DNA of 64,000 nucleotides, from NCBI GenBank assembly GCA_017654735.1, contig JADPYG010000088.1, positions 4,278,001 to 4,342,000 of the forward strand, read 5' to 3'. This DNA comes from Vishniacozyma victoriae (taxonomy: Eukaryota; Basidiomycota; Tremellomycetes; Tremellales; Bulleribasidiaceae). Of this stretch, positions 1-12,422 are shown in pieces. Below the pieces are notes generated by a model. That model was given only the letters and a program-made list of their open reading frames with translations. It did no database searches and had not been told where the DNA came from. The translations under genes were made by a program, and so were the position numbers. The stretch's first letter is position 1. Every line of letters starts with the position of its first letter.

Positions 1-230
1 TAAAATGTCTCTCCTCATTGATGTGGAGATGGGCAGACCTATCGAGGCTGAGGTACGTACACTCTCTAGACGAGAGGATTGTGACTGACAAATAGGTGAT
101 AGTAGGAGCCGTAGTCCGTATAGCTCAAAAGCATAACATCCCAGTCCCACTTCTAGAATATACATACGCGCTTCTCAAAGCTCTACAGGGGTATCTAGCG
201 CATCAGCAGGAGTTGAAGAGGGAGTCATAG
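1..230 (+). CDS. Ketopantoate reductase family protein, 3' end (partial)
   Basis: This is the last part of a gene that enters from the left edge. The spliced reading ends ...SLLIDVEMGRPIEAE then VIVGAVVRIAQKHNIPVP, closing with ALLKALQGYLAHQQELKRES and a TAG at 228-230. The pattern of an M-x-x-D-x-x-x-G-R-x-x-E-x-E-x-I-x-G segment followed by a helix and a P-V-P turn is typical of the C-terminal domain of 2-dehydropantoate 2-reductase (ApbA/PanE/Pan5), which makes pantoate from ketopantoate with NADPH in the pantothenate/CoA pathway. One 43-base intron (53-95) splits the visible part, GTACGT donor and AATAG acceptor, and splicing keeps the frame. The N-terminal Rossmann domain lies outside the window, so the exact substrate cannot be judged; relatives of unknown specificity share this C-terminal domain. 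Confidence 0.75.
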
Positions 231-344
231 CATAGATATAGATAAAACAGCATAAAAGAGACCGGCTATTCGGCATGACGCGATGAATCAACTTAAACTG
301 GATTTACGGTTTACAATCCTTGGCTTCTTGTCCATCATACTATC

Positions 345-2524
345 ATGCCGCGCCCATCATACGAGGAGCATAGGGCTCGGAAGAGGAGACAGAGCTTCGA
401 GTATTCATACCAGACTGATATAGGGGAACCAAGCTAATGAGTTAGGAGCGAGACAGATGCAGGTTCCTTGGCATCCTTCACAACACACCAATCAACATCT
501 TCTTTCCAGCCACCATACACCTACGCCTCTTCGCCCCGCTTGACAGTCCCGAGACAACGTACGCTATCTTCAACATCAGCATCATCATCCACCTCACCCA
601 GACTTCAATCTTTCTTCCCACCCCCAGCTCCGAGAGTACAGAACCCCTCTCTCCTCAGTGTAGGGATAGACGAAGCTACTCGGAAAAGACGTGAAGCTAG
701 GCGTCAAAGGAGAGAAGAAAGGGAGAGGAAGAGCACGTTGAAAGGGGAAGAATATGATACGAGACTGCGGAGGGTTGTTAGGTGGATCTCTAAGAAAGGG
801 TGGAGGGGGCGGAGTATGGGGCTAGCTGCTATGGTGTGGTTGTTGCTGCGGTGGCAGATGGAACAGGATAGGCTGGGGCGTAAGTCGTCTTAATTCTCCA
901 TCACTCCGCTCTGATTTGGGTCAGGGGTGCTAATAGAAAGAACACCTGACGTTACACCGCTATCAATTCGAAAATATCATGACGAGAATTCCATACCTCG
1001 GACACACGCTCATAGGCTTATCGGACCGTAGATTCCTGACTCTACTCGTCTTCCTAAACGCGGTTGGTGAGAATGCTCTATGGTACGGCCCAATCATTGA
1101 ATGGATCCGTATACAAGGGCGAGTGGGCGGTAGGAGCTGGAGATCGCAAGTGAGTCCCTTCGACCCTATCACCGACGACCGAGGCTAACGAGAAGGTCAT
1201 AGCAGCAATATCGATTATACTAGCACCTGCCTTCTTCCTCTCATCGACTGAGCATATTATGTGAGCAGTCCAGCATGAGGTCCGAGAGGAGATGAGCTGA
1301 TATATAGCTCCTCTCAGATCCCACTCGGTTTATGCGCGCGTGCGCTACTTTTTCTCACAAACGGCCACGACCAACGCGCCCTCGATGCAATTTTCCTAGC
1401 GACTGTGCTAGACTTCCGCTGGGGTCTATCCTTACCCGTCATCCTCACTTTCAGTATAGCTCGCTGTTTCGCCCGAGGACCTGTACAGGGGTAGGTCAAT
1501 ATCCTTCTCGACCAAAAGTCGATACTGACAATACAGAGCTTGGCCACTGATCCACTTTCTCATTTCGCCTTTCAAAATTTTTGTTCTGAAGAGTTTTGTC
1601 GTACGGACTTTTAGCAGGACCTTCTGGCCTCTTCCCCGGGATGGGTTCATGGTCAAGTGGATCTTCGATGCTATGCTCAAGAAGAATGAGCTCTGTACTC
1701 CGCATAATCCCAACCTATGGTGTGCGACCAACATCGTCTTCCGATGGACATCCTGGCTTTCGGCGACAACTATTAATACGGTACGAAACCTGGTTCACTC
1801 CAACACCAAGCTGATAAACAGATGAGTTCAACATTGATCTTGATTATCCTGACCCTAATCCTCGGAATTCTCTTCTACGCGGCCTACTCGACCTCACCGG
1901 CCCCTGCTCCCACTGTCCAGCCAGGAGCCATCATCCTCCCTATCGCACTATTTACTTCCTCCCTCACTCTCGTCCTCCTTCTTCCGAACATCAGCCCGGA
2001 AGCGCTTGTGGTACCTCTACTCCCGTTGAGCTTGATGAGCTGTATGAGGGGTGGGAAAGATGATCTGGGTGATGGAGCCGAGTGGGAGTGGACCGTGTTG
2101 CTTCATACAGTGGTTACTTCCTAGTGAGTACTCCTTTCATCAGTGGGAAGGATGACTGATGGTACAGTCTGGCTGCTACCGGCCATGCTGGAGCTCGAAC
2201 GTTTGGTGTACCCGCTCTCGCTATTTGGAACTACCTTCTCTCAAGCCGGAATCCGTCAAAGGATATCTCGAGCCTGCGCAAGAATCGAGAAGTGAGCTTT
2301 GCACACCGCGGCGAATGATCTGAGCTGACTCGTAGACTATAGAGGTGGTCTGTATGGGCTTATATGCCCTCACGTTTCTCGTCTCGACTTCACGCATTCC
2401 ACTCTGGCAAGAGGGGTGGTGCGTCCTAGTCTTTGGGGTGCTGGTGGCTGCTTGGATGTGGGGCGCTTCCACACTGTATTTGACCGCATGGGCTTCTGGC
2501 TTCCTAGGTCGTAGAGACTTCTGA
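345..2524 (+). CDS. Multi-pass membrane protein of unknown function
   Basis: A spliced model of about eight exons reads through from ATG 345 to TGA 2522-2524. Exon 1 ends at 400, with introns 401-445, 880-940, 1150-1195, 1261 to about 1310, and others near 1490, 1782, 2124 and 2300, all with GT...CTAAY/CTGAY...AG signals that keep frame. The N-terminus is basic and Ser/Pro-rich (MPRPSYEEHRARKRRQSF). It is followed by a basic stretch and a first hydrophobic segment around base 820-850 (GLAAMVWLLLRW). Further hydrophobic helices follow at about 1196-1260, 1330-1480, 1825-2020 and 2340-2500, the last ending TLYLTAWASGFLGRRDF. I do not recognise the family. At least six probable membrane segments suggest an integral membrane protein of the ER or another internal membrane; enzyme or scaffold cannot be decided. 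It converges on the amino-acid permease gene with only about 120 bases between stop codons. Confidence 0.6.
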
Positions 2525-2644
2525 CCTGTAAATGATAGATCATGACTACCTGATGCATTTGTATAGACGCTCTTATTGTTATGTTCTACTTATACAAAAT
2601 CTGTAACTACCAAACCTCTCAATCACTCAACCCCGACCACAACC

Positions 2645-4639
2645 CTAGAACAAACTATCAGAAACCTTCTGACCCAAAGTCCTAGGCGCCTCCGCCCTCT
2701 GCTGCTCACAAGCAATCGTATAAGCTTCAATCTCCGCCACATCCGAAACGTAATCAAGTGTCTCTCCCTTCTTGTACAAGACAAATGCCTTTTTCCTAAT
2801 GACAGTATCCCAAAGCTTGGAACCAATGTAGATGGCAGCGAAAATGAATCCTGATCCATAGGCGAAGACGAATGTGGGTGCGTCCCATGAATCGGGCATG
2901 AATACTCCATAACCGCTATTATGTTAGTTTACGTCAGAGATGGGAGAGGGGAGGACTTACTTGAAGATAAAGATGATTGGAGCCCAGATTACTAACCACC
3001 ATCCTGATAATGGTTGCAGTCTGCCTTTGACGGGTAGGATGTCGGTTTTGAGTAAGTTCTGGACTTTGAGACCGTGTCTGAATCGTAGGTAGATACTGAA
3101 AGTCAGCTCTTGCTCTCTGCTCACGTGAGAGTGAATTGGACTTACAATCCAATACCAGCCCAATTGATCAATTGAGCAGAACCGACCAGAGAGATCCACC
3201 AATCCAGGAACTTGACTGCGGTAGATGAGAGCGAGAGGTAGGAGAGACATCCGACGGCTAGGACGAACAAGACCGATACCCAGGGAACACCATTTTTGTT
3301 TACTCGACCCAAGATCTTGGGTGCTTGACCTTTTTGGGACATACCAAACATAGCTCTCGAAGCTGTAAAGACAAACGAGTTGGTAGTTGAGAAGATCGAG
3401 ACCAAAATTAAAGCGTTGATTAGGGAAGGTAGGAATGGGATTTGGAGACGGTTCATTGCTAGTCTATTAGCTTCATCTTGTCAAAGAAGAAGGAAAGGGC
3501 ATACAGATGATGTAAGGAGATTTGGCTGCTCCTGGGGCGCCATTTGCGATAGCCCCAAGGAGGTTTGGATCATCTGAAGCAGATACTATTCCGACGCAGA
3601 GCGCTCCGGTAAGGTAAAAGAATACGATTCGGTAAATAATAGAGTTGAAGGCGGGAGGTAAGACTCGTCGAGGGTTCTTGATTTCACCAGACATCATTGA
3701 GATATAATCAGGTCCGACCACACTGTATATCAGCTTTATATCTTGTAATCAGGAAGGGGGCTTACGCGAAACAAGACCAAATGACAGTATCGAAAATACC
3801 CCTCAATACCTCCAATCCAGACCCTGTGCCGAAAGGTCCAGGCATCTTCCAAAACCTGAATCCATATTTGTCTTTCAAAGGATTACCTCCAACCATGGTA
3901 ACGAATGTATAAAGAGTTAAACCAATCATGAGTAGAACTTTGGTGATTGAGATCCAGAATTCGATTTCACCGAACCACCTAACAGAGTAGAGTTGAATAG
4001 CGGCCAAAGCGACTAGAGTTGCTGAGATACAGATTGCTGGGTGTAGGGAATCGGTCCAATATTCCACGATGACGTTGATTGCTGTTAATTCGAAGCAGAC
4101 CAAAGCGAGTTGGGCAACGACGAACTAATATCAGTCACTTCCTTCTTGCAAAATAGTATTGACGTACATTCCAACCGAGGGCCATTGAGAATGATTTCTC
4201 GACATATCGGTTTGCGTAGGTAACGAATCCACCATCAACAGGAATGAGGGTAGCGATTTCAATCAAACAGTTTGACCCGGCAAAGATGGATGCGGACCAG
4301 ATTGCGATACCAATAATCAATCCAAGGGGACCAGCTTTCGTGAGTGGTCCACCAATGGATACGAATAATGCAGCTCCAATTGCTGTCCGTCAGCACATAT
4401 ACATATTCACATTGATAATGGGACTCACCTCCAGAGATGGCAATAAGCTGGACATGTCGCATTCGAAGACCCCTAAATATCAATATATGAATAGACTATG
4501 ACCACGGGGCTCAAACTCACCTATGGGCATCATTCGCAAGAATAGCCATTTCAGTTTCCGTAGGCGAGATCGTTACTTGATCCTGAACGACATCTTTCGA
4601 ATCCCCATCCATCTCATGTAAATCTTTAACTTCGCTCAT
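2645..4639 (-). CDS. Amino-acid permease (APC/AAT family)
   Basis: This is a plasma-membrane amino-acid/H+ symporter of the fungal AAT/YAT type. The N-terminus MSEVKDLHEMDGDSKDV is hydrophilic and acidic. The reading then passes through the family's signature region (RMRHVQLIAISG, IGAALFV-like segment, then AGSNCLIEIATLIPVDGGF and RYVEKSFSMALGWN) and ends with an amphipathic cytoplasmic tail. Other family hallmarks are SGEIKNPRRVLPPAF with the conserved NPRR turn, and FSTTNSFVFTASRAMFGMSQKGQAPKILGRVN in TM8-9. About twelve hydrophobic helices are spread over roughly eight exons separated by short introns. Start ATG (complement of 4637-4639) begins a run with no upstream alternative in frame; stop is at 2645-2647. 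Substrate range cannot be told. The promoter faces the DUF2236 gene across 1.26 kb, which carries a repeated 12-mer (see findings). Confidence 0.85.
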
Positions 4640-5902
4640 TATTGTCGTACTAGATATTGAGAGGGATGAAATTGAGAGGAGAACCAAGACGGTGGGGGCT
4701 ATAAGTACAAGTCAGCTATCTCTCCTCCTGATAGGGTATAGGCAATCAATTGGCTTCCACTGGTTTCGTACTAGGCGACAACTACTTTGACCCCGCAAGC
4801 AAGCTCTAAGCGAAGTTTTGATTTCCTAGGGCTTGGTCTTGGCATTCGGATTCATACTCTCCATGAGGGGTGAGATGTATCTAAGCGAGGTCATTTGACC
4901 TGTCTAATTCCAATCAGGCACCCGACCGTATTCTCTCGGCGCTTCTGACAACCTCTTTCCCCCTTCTGTTTTGATGGTAGATTCTAAGCGAGGTGGTGCT
5001 GCCCTGCCAGATTTGACGTTCTTGAGCTCGCTTGGAATGATATGAAATGGGTGCCCCGTGATTCCCCGAATATCTGACCTTTTCTGTCATCCGGGGAGGA
5101 GGTTGTTTGTGACGTGATTCGAGACAACGGTATCTTGACCCGAGCTGTATGTGCAGTGGGGAGCGGTCCAGAGTTGAATGACATGTACCGTCTATCTCGA
5201 GGTAAGCGAGTTGCTGAGAGGTCGTCTCGCGGTAGCGACTATCGTTGAGCTGAATGAGGCTGATCGATGTACGATTCAAGGACGCTGGAGAGTCGTCGGG
5301 TGATGCTGGTCGCAGTCACAGAGAGGGAGGGACTTGACCGTGTGCCATATATCGTTTTCATACTCCACCCCATTCACGGATATCGATGAAGTGCTGGTAG
5401 ACCTGTTTCAATCCTGACGTTTCCCCTTTATTTTCCCTTCTTCATTGTCATCCATCTTAGCTCCTCGCATGCGCATGTCCCGTGTGCAAAACTCTGCTGA
5501 TAATGGTGACGCAGGCAGGCCATATCCACTCCCCTGGGCCATACATCTTTTGGCGAGACTGGATGTGCTGAATATGGGCACCACGAATTACCACGTGTAG
5601 AAATTCAGGAACGATGATCCGGAAATGACGGAATTCGATTCCAGCAACTTTTTGGGTACTTGTGATAGATGGTATATAGCCACTACGCGCAGGCATTCAA
5701 CCTCAGAGCCCCAATCTCGACGGATAGAGAGTCATGGTGTAGATGTGCTGTCGTCTGGAGAGGTTGGCGCCAGGAGGAATGCATGATATAGAGAATAAGT
5801 GGTTTGGGAGATGGATTCTCGGCGATCGATCGATTAATCGAAGTTGTCATCAGAATATTCCGTCTACTATCTTACTCTTGTACTTTACTCATATCTCTTC
5901 AA
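4640..5902. promoter_or_regulatory. Divergent intergenic region with a repeated TCTAAGCGARGT motif
   Basis: No supported gene lies in these 1263 bases between the permease and the DUF2236 gene. Open frames on both strands have low-complexity or random-looking translations and no start context shared with neighbours. The 12-mer TCTAAGCGARGT occurs three times in the same orientation, at 4805-4816, 4880-4891 and 4983-4994, with a degenerate GGTAAGCGAG near 5200. Clustering of an exact word in a divergent promoter suggests a binding site, but the factor is unknown. Confidence 0.45.
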
Positions 5903-7786
5903 ATGTCTGCAAGTCTATTCCCAAGTAAGCATCTCCATCTCTGCCGCCGAATATGAGCTGATATATCAGTCGGAAACGTTCCATCGGGATCGAAACCTAG
6001 GATTATAAGGGATAGTCATGAGCTTGAAACTGTTTCTGTCGGAGAGGTGATAGCCCCCTTGAATGATTATTGCTTATTATGGGATGAGGTATGTTACTTG
6101 TGATGCCAAGCTGTTGTGCTGATAAGCAGGATTGCCTGCCGCCTTCACAGCTTGAACCGTAAGCCATTAAGCAATCGATCGGTGGTGGCTAATGTACAGG
6201 TGGAGACATGAAGGTGATGAATTATGTGATGAGGTCGTACGGACATTGGATTTGAAACCAGGGCAAGATGGATTACAGAAGCTATTAGATCGTCTAGAGG
6301 CGGGAGAAGTAGAAGAACCAATACGGCGTTTCTGGAATGAGGTATGTCTTCTCCCAAAGACCAAAGACCCACCAAGTTGCTGAACATCGGCAGATATCAA
6401 TCGAACCGCCATCGGGCGTTACTGCTTTCCCCTCCCGATCCCCATCTACTCCATTAACCGAAAACGAAACCCGCCCAGCATTCTCTATCCCAAATTACCG
6501 CCCACCACCAACAGTTTCAGAGGGTCAAGCGGTATTCTGGCGATATTCATCACAGATCTTTTCGGCATTATTGCATTTCAGTTTAGCTGGAGGGTTCTCT
6601 GCGGCTAGGGTGGTTGGGGTATTGAGGGAGACGAGTTATTTGACGGGTGAAGCTAGGGATCAGACTTATAGGAGGTTATTGGAGACTACACAGGCTATCA
6701 TGGATTATATGGTGTGTCCCCTTCATCGACCTTGGAATCTTGAAAGCTAATGATTAGAATGATCTAACGCCAATCACTGGCCAAGGTTGGAAGAGCGCAG
6801 TGAGGGTGCGGATGTTACATGCCACCGTCCGGGTCCGGATAGCAGCAAAGAAAGGGATGAAGAATGTATACGATCATAAAGTGGATGGAATCCCGATCAA
6901 TCAAGAGTACGTCCCACGTTGCGACGATGGCTGATGGTAGGGATATGATCGCTACCCTTGGATCATTTGCTATTGCCCCTTTATGGTCATTACGGAGATT
7001 GGGTATACATCTCACGGACGAAGAGGAATTGGCGTATGTCAGTGTCTGGCGTCATATCGGGTACGTTCAATTTCAATCCTGCTTCGTGACGCGCTGATGA
7101 ATAGGTACTACCTCGGTATATCCCCAGCTAGGCTATCACACTACTATTCCAACGTATCCCTCGCATCAAAGTTATTCGCCTGTAATACAATGCACCTCTT
7201 CTCAGAAGATTTCACCACTTCCGACCATCGTTCCACAGCCACCTACCGCCTGCTCTCAGCAGTCTGTGACCGGCCCCCAATCCGCACGAATGTCGATCAT
7301 CATCTCGCCATTTCCAGATTCCTACTCGGGCAAGGATTAGCAAATAGGCTAGCTATTCCCCGAACAACATTGAAACGGAGGATGAGATTAGCAATAGCAA
7401 GAGGAATCGATCAGGTGCTGGTTACGTTTGGAAGGTGGTATACCCCAAGATGGGAGATTGAAAGGGTCGCCATTACCCGGATGTTACTGCTTATGATCAT
7501 CTGCTGGCACCTGGGAGTGAAACGGACAAAATTTACAATCAAAGCTTTCGGAGATGATATGGGTCATGCTGAGCATTCCGACGCTGCTGCGGACAAGGAG
7601 AAAGGGGAGGTTGAGGATGTTGATAAAGAGGAATTAGATCCTGAAGTCAAGATGGGACCTGTAGCTGGTAAAGCTATTATTGGGAGATGGAAGTGGTTGA
7701 TTGGGGAGATGGTTGGTGTACTTGCTGGAGGCACTGTGCTGGTGGGTGCGGGATCTTGGTTCCTTTATACGACTACATTTAGATAA
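5903..7786 (+). CDS. DUF2236 / rubber-oxygenase (Lcp, MpaB)-like protein
   Basis: The spliced product belongs to the ER-bound oxygenase MpaB/rubber oxygenase (DUF2236) family, b-type haem proteins that oxidatively cleave polyprenyl chains in characterised bacterial and fungal members. The evidence is the order of family landmarks: VFWRYSSQIFSALLHFSLAGGFSAARVVGVLRETSYL, then RRLLETTQAIMDYM, then GWKSAVRVRMLHATVR carrying the expected R-x-x-H haem-pocket segment, then ATLGSFAIAPLWSLRRLG followed by DEEELAYVSVWRHIGYYLGI. A Lys/Arg-rich C-terminal half ends in one predicted transmembrane helix (LAGGTVLVGAGSWFLY), placing it at an ER-type membrane. Start is ATG 5903 (MSASLFP) followed by a GTAAGC intron; at least six introns in all. 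Physiological substrate in yeasts is unknown; farnesyl-type side chains are only an analogy. Confidence 0.75.
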
Positions 7787-8039
7787 GATCACGAGCTATT
7801 ATGCATGATCCGATACATGTGCGATGTTGCAATGGTCGACACCGCTAGACAAATCTCAGATCGCTGGGCGTGGCGATGATGTAGCAATCTGGGATCATGT
7901 TGTCGAGTGCTAAGAGTGTGCACATTCTCGTGATTCAGTCGCCGTGAGCAAGCATGATATCAATTCATCAAATGATATGACTATTTTACCAATTCCAAAT
8001 CTATGCACATCTATACCTCTACCAATCTCCCTCGGCCCC
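7787..8039. other. Short convergent intergenic region
   Basis: About 250 bases between the stop codons of two convergent genes. No coding sequence, repeat or clear terminator element could be supported. Confidence 0.6.
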
Positions 8040-9863
8040 TTAAACAGCCTTGCCGTACTTGGCCAACTGCTTCTTTGTGCTCTCCTCACTGCTCTGCCTA
8101 ATAGCCCAGGTGAACTCGTAGGTCTTGGCGGCATCTTCGTAAGTAGAAAGGATCTCGGGGTTCTCTCCTCCCTCGATCTGGTCATTAGCTGCCAATCTCA
8201 CAGATTCGGAAGGCAAGCTTGACGTACGGTGTCGATGAAGTGGTTCATCTCGGTCTGGTAGGGATCATCTCCGGGAGTGGGGATGACTTCGTACTCGTCA
8301 GATCCAGGTCTTCGGACGTGTAGCTGGGGTTCTCCGTATGGGTCTACCAAGCTATATATCAGCTTTGGAATTCAACGTAGGCCCATAAGCTTACACAAGT
8401 TGGTACTAAGCGTCAGTAGAGGTCATTCAACAAGTAGAGGGGTGGACTTACACCATCAGCGTAAACCTGCAACTCGATGGAGTAGTTGACTCCGTGAAGA
8501 GCGATGGCATGCAACAAAGATCCAACAGCTCCGTTTGTGTATTTCCTATCTCATCAGCTTGTGCCCTCCAAGGCGAAAGTAGCTTACCAGTTGGCAGAAG
8601 TAGCTCGGGGGATTCGCTGTTCATCGGGAATAACGGATTCATCAAAGTTCTTCTTGCTCAAAACACCGGGCTTCTCGTGAGCCTCGACTGCGTGGGCACT
8701 GGGTCTTAGCTCTGCACTGTAGGTTGATAGCGGTGGCTCACGAGACAGATTCGATATCGATGTCACCACCGATGTATCGCGACAAGTCACCTACAGGGTT
8801 AGCTCTTGACTGCAAAGGGCGATACTGAGCTTACAGATGTGAGTAGCCTGCTCAATGACGGGTCCCTGGACCTTGCTCTTGTTCCACCAATCCTGCTCAT
8901 CAGCCCTTGTTCAACAAGTGACGAGAAACATACGGTCTTGATGGCGAGCTCGTAAGCGACAACGTATTTACCCATGGTGGCCATGCTGGAAAATTAGCTT
9001 ACCCAACGACCGAGATTAATAAGCTCACACAGTGAGGTTGTTGTCCTCGATGATCTTCTTCATCATCTTGACGGCAGAGAGGTATCGGAGAACGTATCTG
9101 ATCATTAGCTTGTGGCTATGAGTAGACAGGGAGACGTACCCAATGGAGACATTTCCCTTGTGCTTCTTGAGCATCTCTCCGACCTTTTTAGCCTCTTCGA
9201 TACTCTTCTCGGCCTCTGATCCAGTAGCAACTGGCTTCTCCAAGAAGATGTGGGCATCGGGGAAGAGCTGGTCAAGCTGAACTTCAATATCGTTGAAGCT
9301 CTGCAAACCACCTCGGAATTGAGGAGGGGTAGCAACAAAGATGGCCCTAAAGGTTAACTTCGATCCATGCCAAGAGATCGAAATCACTCACTTGGGGGTC
9401 TTCAACTCTCCAGCATCGACCTTGGTCTTGAAGTCGGCGATGGAAGAGAGAATGACAGTGTTCTCATAGGCAGCCATGATCTTTGGGTCTGCCAATTTCT
9501 GCTTCAAACAAGCCTCAGCCCTAGGTGGGTCTACCTCGATGATTGCCTGGACGCGTAATCGATCGCCAACACGGGTTTCCAATCGCCTAGAAATGTTCCA
9601 TGGTCCTAAAATTCAATCAGTCACTGTCATATCGGTGGTCACTATCAACATACCTTCATCTGTACCGAACATAGCCTGGCGCACGTGTCAGCTTTTTTAG
9701 TCGATAAGATGATCTAATCAAGATCTTGCTCACGAAACCAGCGCCGATCATGATGGCGTTGAAATCTCCTGTACTGATTTTGTCAGCTAATACATTTTGA
9801 CGGGCTGAGGATGACTGACGCTCCATTGCCGTTTCCTGTAATCTTGTCGATGATACCAGTCAT
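8040..9863 (-). CDS. Gfo/Idh/MocA-family NAD(P)-dependent oxidoreductase
   Basis: A cytosolic-type dehydrogenase of the glucose-fructose oxidoreductase/inositol dehydrogenase family. Spliced exons give MTGIIDKITGNGNGA, GDFNAIMIGAGF (Rossmann glycine-rich turn), AMFGTDEGPWNISRRLE, then RVQAIIEVDPPRAEACLKQKL, then AIFVATPPQFRGG and DAHIFLEKPVATG with the diagnostic E-K-P motif. A GYVLRYLSAVKMMKKIIEDN segment carries the downstream Tyr-x-x-Arg of the catalytic domain. It ends KKQLAKYGKAV with TAA at 8040-8042. There are about nine exons with short introns of the window's usual form. No signal peptide. The sugar or polyol substrate cannot be inferred; the C-terminal domain with repeated charged residues resembles fungal proteins annotated only as oxidoreductases. 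Confidence 0.82.
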
Positions 9864-10094
9864 TGTTGTTATATGTATGATAGAATGTAAGAACAGGCTG
9901 TGTCTTCTATCGAAATCTTGTAGTCTCTGAAATCGGACAAATATACTGGGGAATGACGCGATCGGGTACCTGAATAATCTAGATCGGCCGATCAAAACGT
10001 GCGCTGAATCAGCCAACAGCCATAGCTTAAAGTCACATGGGCATAACAGATAGATATACATGCTAGAATCCCAAAGCTAAAGCTATCTACAGAT

Positions 10095-12422
10095 CTATGC
10101 AAAGTGAGCAGAGAAATCATATGTTCCCTTTGTCTTTTTACCCTTTCCATTCGACACAGGTGCAGGTGCGGCAGAAGCTGCCTTTTTGATTGGTGCAGCC
10201 TCCTTGACAGGTGACTTGACGGTAGCGGTGATAGCACTCTTGACCTGACCGTTCCTATCACGCTTCAAGATACTCTTGACTTCCTTCTCCGACTCGGTAC
10301 CACCAGTAGCTCCAAGCTTGCCTCCGAAAGAAACTCGTTTATGGGTACGGGGTTTCTTCTTTTCGCCAGGTGAAGCGACGGGATCGGCTTTACGCTTGAG
10401 TTTTCGGGATACAGGCTCGGGCTCGGGCTCGGATTCTTCTTCCTCTTCCTCCTCTTCTTCCTCGCCTTCGGAGGCAGACTCGACTTCAAAGTCGGCTCCC
10501 TCGATAACCTCCTCGTCGGAATCAAGATCATCGACTTCCAACTCTTCATCCTCCTCATCTCCATCCTCCTCTTCATCATCATCATCCTCGTCCTCGTCGT
10601 CCGAAGGAGCGAGACCCGCAGTGTAGTCGTCATCTAGGATGATCTCTCGAACATCGACTTCACCACCCTTGAACCTGATGACTCCCTTGCCGACTTTACG
10701 CATATCCTTACGTGACGAGCATGCCTCCAAGACTGCCGTCATGTCGGGCTGACTAGAGTTGTCAATGTCCATGTCTGAGGCACCGGAAGCTTTGGGTGTA
10801 GAGTAGTATGGGAAGGTGTTCTGGGCCCAGTCTCGGACAACATATTTGGCGGCAGATTCAAGATCGAGACCAGAGTGCTGACTGTCAGCTAGGATCAATG
10901 GATAGACCGCAGAGACTCACTTTTCGCATTCGACCGGTTGACCTAGCTACTTCCGTCAAGAACGCTGTTGTGTCACCCTCGGTGAAGTATGGGATGTTGT
11001 AAGCCACCATGAGATCCTGAGCGTTTGATCTTGAGACAATGTAGTCGGCTATCTATTAGCCCCCATCTTTAAGTGAGTGTGCAGAACGTACCAAGAGGAA
11101 TGATGTCTTTGATCCTGTCGACCCTACCCAAGTTCCGTCTCAGAAGATCGGCAGTCATTTTCTGCTCCATCTGATCCCATTTGGCCAACTTGGCTTCATC
11201 CATCTCTGCATCCTCGTCCTCGTCCTCTTCATCTTCCTCCTCGTCTTCCTCGTCATCAGCAAAGTCCCATCCGGGAGTATCAATGATTCTGATTCCCTGA
11301 CCATTGTGCTCAATTCGAGTCTCGCTGGGCATCTTGGTGGTTGGCTGAGGGTTCTTGGAAGCAGCGTTCAAAGCGAGAACGGGCGCGGTTTCGTGATGCT
11401 TTGCCTTGGCGGGTAAGAGGGAGTTGAGTACACTGGTCTTTCCGACATTTGGTAGACCCATCAAGGCGACTGCCAAGTCTTCGCCCTTCTCGGCGGGCTT
11501 GAGCTTTGAGAGGTACTCTAACAGCTCGGTCTTGCCGAGAATGACGGTGGGCTCGATGTGTTGCGTGGAGGTCGATGCTCGAGCAACGGGTAAGACGGAC
11601 TTGAACAAGAAGGTTGGTAGCGAGATGGTCTTGAGCCAAAACTGTAATGTTTCTTTGGGTACACGGTCTACGAGTCAGCTTCTACTAGAGTCGGTTGAGT
11701 ATGAGCTTACCAATCTTGTTGACAAGCAAGACAATCTTTCCTCCGGCCTCTTGGACGAGATCCTCGATAAATTTACTCCTTCCTCCAGCAATATCCCTCG
11801 CATCAACGACCTGAACAACAACATCCGCCTTGTCCAAAACTTCCTGAAGAGTAGTGAGGGAAGTATCGATCAACTCGGGAATATCGACATCCTCCTCTTC
11901 CTCTACGACAGGAGCAGCAGCCTTGGATTTGGTACGGCTCGTGACGGTTGCGTCGTGGATTGATTGAATACCGGGTGTTTCATCTTCTTCTGGACTTTGG
12001 GCTCTTGGCTGTCCTTTCGATGCTTCCTTCCTGGCAATCCTGGCCTCTTCTTCCTGGGAAGTCAGCTCGAGTCCGGCTCGAACGAAATGCAAGACTGACC
12101 TGTCGCTTCTCAGCTGCCATTTCCGCCAGAACCTTGTCCTTGTGGATGAAGGAGTTGGGGATTCCGGGATCAGCCTTCTTCTCTGCGACTTGTCAGCATA
12201 TCTTTTAGAACACGCCAAAAGTAAGCATCAATTCCTGTACGTACTTGACTTCCAGGTTACATCCTTCTTGCTCGCTTTTCGCTCCTTCTTTTTATGTTCA
12301 GCAACATGTTTCGAGATCTTCTTCTTATCTCGAGTGTTTTGACGATTCGAGGTCTCTGGTAATTATCAGCATCATCTCCACATCTGATGAGCAGTGAACG
12401 TACTCTTTCTGATCCTTGGCAT
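10095..12422 (-). CDS. NUG1: Nucleostemin-family nucleolar GTPase (Nug1/Grn1/GNL3-like)
   Basis: This circularly permuted GTPase acts in nucleolar maturation and export of pre-60S ribosomal particles. The N-terminus (MPRIRK...) is strongly basic, KKKERKASKKDVTWK, and leads into DPGIPNSFIHKDKVL, a nucleostemin hallmark. The G motifs come in permuted order: DARDIAG and NKID (G4, restored only after splicing of the intron ending GCTGACTCGTAG), then G1 GLPNVGKTS, G2 region and G3 DTPGW. Long acidic tracts interrupt the domain, first after DTPGWDFA and again in the C-terminal third (Asp/Glu runs around 10430-10620). The tail is Lys/Ala/Pro-rich and ends DFSAHFA. The start is ATG at 12420-12422, 217 bases from the divergent Cdc11-like gene, so the two share a promoter region. 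Confidence 0.85.

Noticed and set aside
10430..10630. Plus-strand poly-Ser reading opposite an acidic tract
   Set aside because: It is the antisense of the Asp/Glu-rich part of the nucleostemin-like gene; such mirror frames are expected. The same applies at 57214-57417.
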